From the NCBI GenBank assembly GCA_003133205.1, contig PKWK01000311.1, positions 1 through 5,986 of the forward strand: 5,986 nt of DNA, read 5' to 3'. Position 1 is the stretch's first letter. Every line of letters begins with the position of its first letter. Shown piece after piece: positions 4,750-5,986 of the stretch. The notes under the pieces were generated by a model. That model was given only the letters and a program-made list of their open reading frames with translations, was not told where the DNA came from and did no database searches. The translations under genes were made by a program, and so were the position numbers. The stretch comes from Granulicella sp. GTDB lineage: Bacteria > Acidobacteriota > Terriglobia > Terriglobales > Acidobacteriaceae.

Positions 4750-5712
4750 CTATTCCGCGGCCGCCGCCCTCCGCCGTCTCCCGCTAATCAAATAAATCGC
4801 CGCCCTCAACTCCAGCAAAGGATCATTCGAAGCCTCAATCCCATCCACCCGCGGAATCGGATCGAAGATGATCCGCTGCTGCTCATGCGCATCATCCGCC
4901 ACCAGATCGGTCAGCATCACCCTGCCCAACTCAATCAGCTTGCTGTTCGCCGCCCAGTGAATCGTCGCATCGTCCACCACCTCGCCGGGATTCGCAAGCT
5001 GCACCAGCACGCGGAACCCAATCGGCCCACTGGCCACCCGCGCCTTCAGCTCATCGAACAGATAGTTCACGTCCTTCGCCGCCACCGCCGCCTCGTCCAG
5101 ATGCTTCACCCCGGCATCGGGAACAATCCGGTAGCGCCCAAACTGCCGCAATCCATGCTGGTTGATGAACGCCATCGCGGTCACGCCAAAGTAGGCCTCC
5201 CGCGCGAAGCTCGCCGGCGCAGGCTTCGGTGCCTGCACAAACGCAAGCGCCGCCGGATGACTCTCCAGAAACACCTCAATCGGCTTCGGATGCGCCGGAT
5301 CGGACGGCGCCGCCATATCGCTCGCCGCCAGCGCCCGCAGAAACTCCAGAAATTCCGCGCCCGTCCGCGTCGGAAACCCGTCCGTCGAGTGGCTCACGAT
5401 ATCCGTGTGGCTATGCTCCGCCAGATGAAACCGGATCGCCATGCCCCGCGGATTCGCATTCGGATCATTGTCCGGAACCAGCGGCAGCCCCGTCGAATTC
5501 GAGAACCGCACTGTCACCGGCGTCGACGCCTGCAGCATATGCGGCGCGCGCGTCAGCCCCGCCGCCGCCACCAACGGCGTAAACACGCCCGTCAGCATCG
5601 CCCCCTTGGCATGCGCCGGCCGAAACCCCGGATGCATCCCAAAGATCGCATCAAACTGCTGAATCAAATCGTCGCTCAACGCAAGCAGCTTTTCATCCGT
5701 CGGCAAGGGCAT
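4750..5712 (-). CDS. Catalase-family heme peroxidase (SrpA-like), 320 aa
   Basis: A short catalase-fold enzyme that likely uses heme to reduce peroxides; full catalases are about 480-750 aa, and this length suits the catalase-related peroxidase group. Catalase landmarks appear in order: RPAHAKG (31-37, distal Arg31 and His34), VRFSNSTG (68-75), NPRGMAIRF (87-95), GFP (112-114) followed by an EFLEFLRAL helix (120-128), and RAAIY (303-307), matching the R-x3-Y signature of the proximal heme tyrosine, here Tyr307. Where catalases have the distal Asn of NNTP, this reads SHSTDG (107-112), with no obvious Asn. No signal peptide or membrane helix is seen, so it is probably cytoplasmic, although some relatives are exported. 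The ATG at 5712 has a good ribosome site, AGGAG, 8 nt upstream (complement at 5721-5725). The C-terminus is basic then Ala-rich. No regulator or partner gene is adjacent; identical 94-bp repeats flank it. Confidence 0.9.
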   Translation of the reverse strand: MPLPTDEKLLALSDDLIQQFDAIFGMHPGFRPAHAKGAMLTGVFTPLVAAAGLTRAPHMLQASTPVTVRFSNSTGLPLVPDNDPNANPRGMAIRFHLAEHSHTDIVSHSTDGFPTRTGAEFLEFLRALAASDMAAPSDPAHPKPIEVFLESHPAALAFVQAPKPAPASFAREAYFGVTAMAFINQHGLRQFGRYRIVPDAGVKHLDEAAVAAKDVNYLFDELKARVASGPIGFRVLVQLANPGEVVDDATIHWAANSKLIELGRVMLTDLVADDAHEQQRIIFDPIPRVDGIEASNDPLLELRAAIYLISGRRRRAAAAE

Positions 5713-5720
5713 GGGTCTCT

Positions 5721-5725
5721 CTCCT
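5721..5725 (-). promoter_or_regulatory. Ribosome binding site of the peroxidase gene
   Basis: On the minus strand this reads AGGAG, 8 nt before the ATG at 5712. It is the clearest Shine-Dalgarno match in the window and fixes the start. Two plus-strand genes here lack any such site. Confidence 0.7.
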
Positions 5726-5726
5726 C

Positions 5727-5892
5727 ATTTGAAGTGACAGCCGCTCTACCACTCTCTACATCCACCGTAAACGCAACCTCACCCGCACACAAGCCGCCCC
5801 CTACCCCGCCGTCAAACCTCCGATACTTGCTCGCCCTTGCACTTGCTCCGAAAACTGCTCGCTCTTGCACTCGCTTCTGAGATAGGCCGGGG
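5727..5892. other. Upstream region of the peroxidase gene with an imperfect 21-bp direct repeat
   Basis: The promoter for the minus-strand peroxidase gene should be here. A TTGACG hexamer (minus strand, complement at 5810-5815) could be a -35 box, but at 17 bp it is followed only by TTGTGT, a poor -10. Two 21-nt direct repeats, 5827-5847 and 5855-5875, agree at 18 of 21 bases and share GCTCG and CTTGCAC words. They may be a binding-site pair or a repeat remnant. No gene was found. Confidence 0.4.
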
Positions 5893-5986
5893 CTTCAGAG
5901 GATGATGAAAAAGGCGACGATTTGAAAGGGCGCGACTTCAGTCGCGCCATAAACGCTTTCTCTTCAAGGTGGCTTTAGCCACTGAG
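5893..5986. repeat. 94-bp two-hairpin dispersed element, copy 2 (continues past window)
   Basis: It is identical to 4554-4647 in the same orientation and 1339 bp away. The hairpins lie at 5929-5948 and 5969-5982. The identity runs to the last base of the window, so the repeat may be longer than 94 bp. The base preceding the match differs (G here, A at 4553), which fixes the left boundary. Confidence 0.85.

Noticed and set aside
4885..5880. A 331-codon plus-strand open frame opposite the peroxidase gene
   Set aside because: The product is an Arg/His/Pro-rich antisense shadow, while the minus frame carries ordered catalase motifs and a good ribosome site.
1..5986. tRNA, rRNA, insertion sequence or prophage genes
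   Set aside because: No cloverleaf-like segment, ribosomal RNA signature, transposase motif or phage-type gene was seen on either strand.

Overview
The window is GC-rich chromosomal DNA, and the + strand is C-rich whichever strand carries the gene. Protein families, base composition and several kinds of dispersed hairpin repeat suggest an Acidobacteriota genome, most likely family Acidobacteriaceae (Granulicella/Edaphobacter/Terriglobus type). That assignment is inference from remembered patterns; no marker gene in the window proves it.

Layout. (1) Positions 1-2901, minus strand: a lipopolysaccharide-export locus. A very long membrane-anchored LptC/LptA (OstA)-type protein of 893 aa is followed by the N-terminal part of the LptB ATPase, which runs off the window at its Walker A motif. 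(2) Positions 2902-3020: a divergent intergenic region with a perfect 10-bp hairpin of REP type. (3) Positions 3021-3791, plus strand: a 256-aa acidic protein that I do not recognise. (4) Positions 3792-3962: three copies of a 25-26 nt hairpin repeat at an exact 38-nt period. (5) Positions 3963-4397, plus strand: a small one-helix membrane protein resembling DUF3592. (6) Positions 4398-4749: a repeat-rich convergent intergenic region with a 49-bp tandem repeat, a 94-bp two-hairpin element, a long inverted repeat and a terminator-like hairpin. (7) Positions 4750-5712, minus strand: a 320-aa heme catalase-family peroxidase (SrpA-like). (8) Positions 5713-5986: its upstream region, ending in a second, identical copy of the 94-bp element that is cut by the window edge.

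How the genes work together: only the LptC/A-like protein and LptB have an evident functional link, as the periplasmic bridge and cytoplasmic ATPase of the Lpt machine. The other three genes look like single-gene units separated by repeats. I saw no new defence, mobile or CRISPR system. The most notable signals are a REP-like hairpin apparently built into the lptC/lptA reading frame, exact 94-bp repeats bracketing the peroxidase gene, phased short repeats, and two plus-strand genes that look leaderless.
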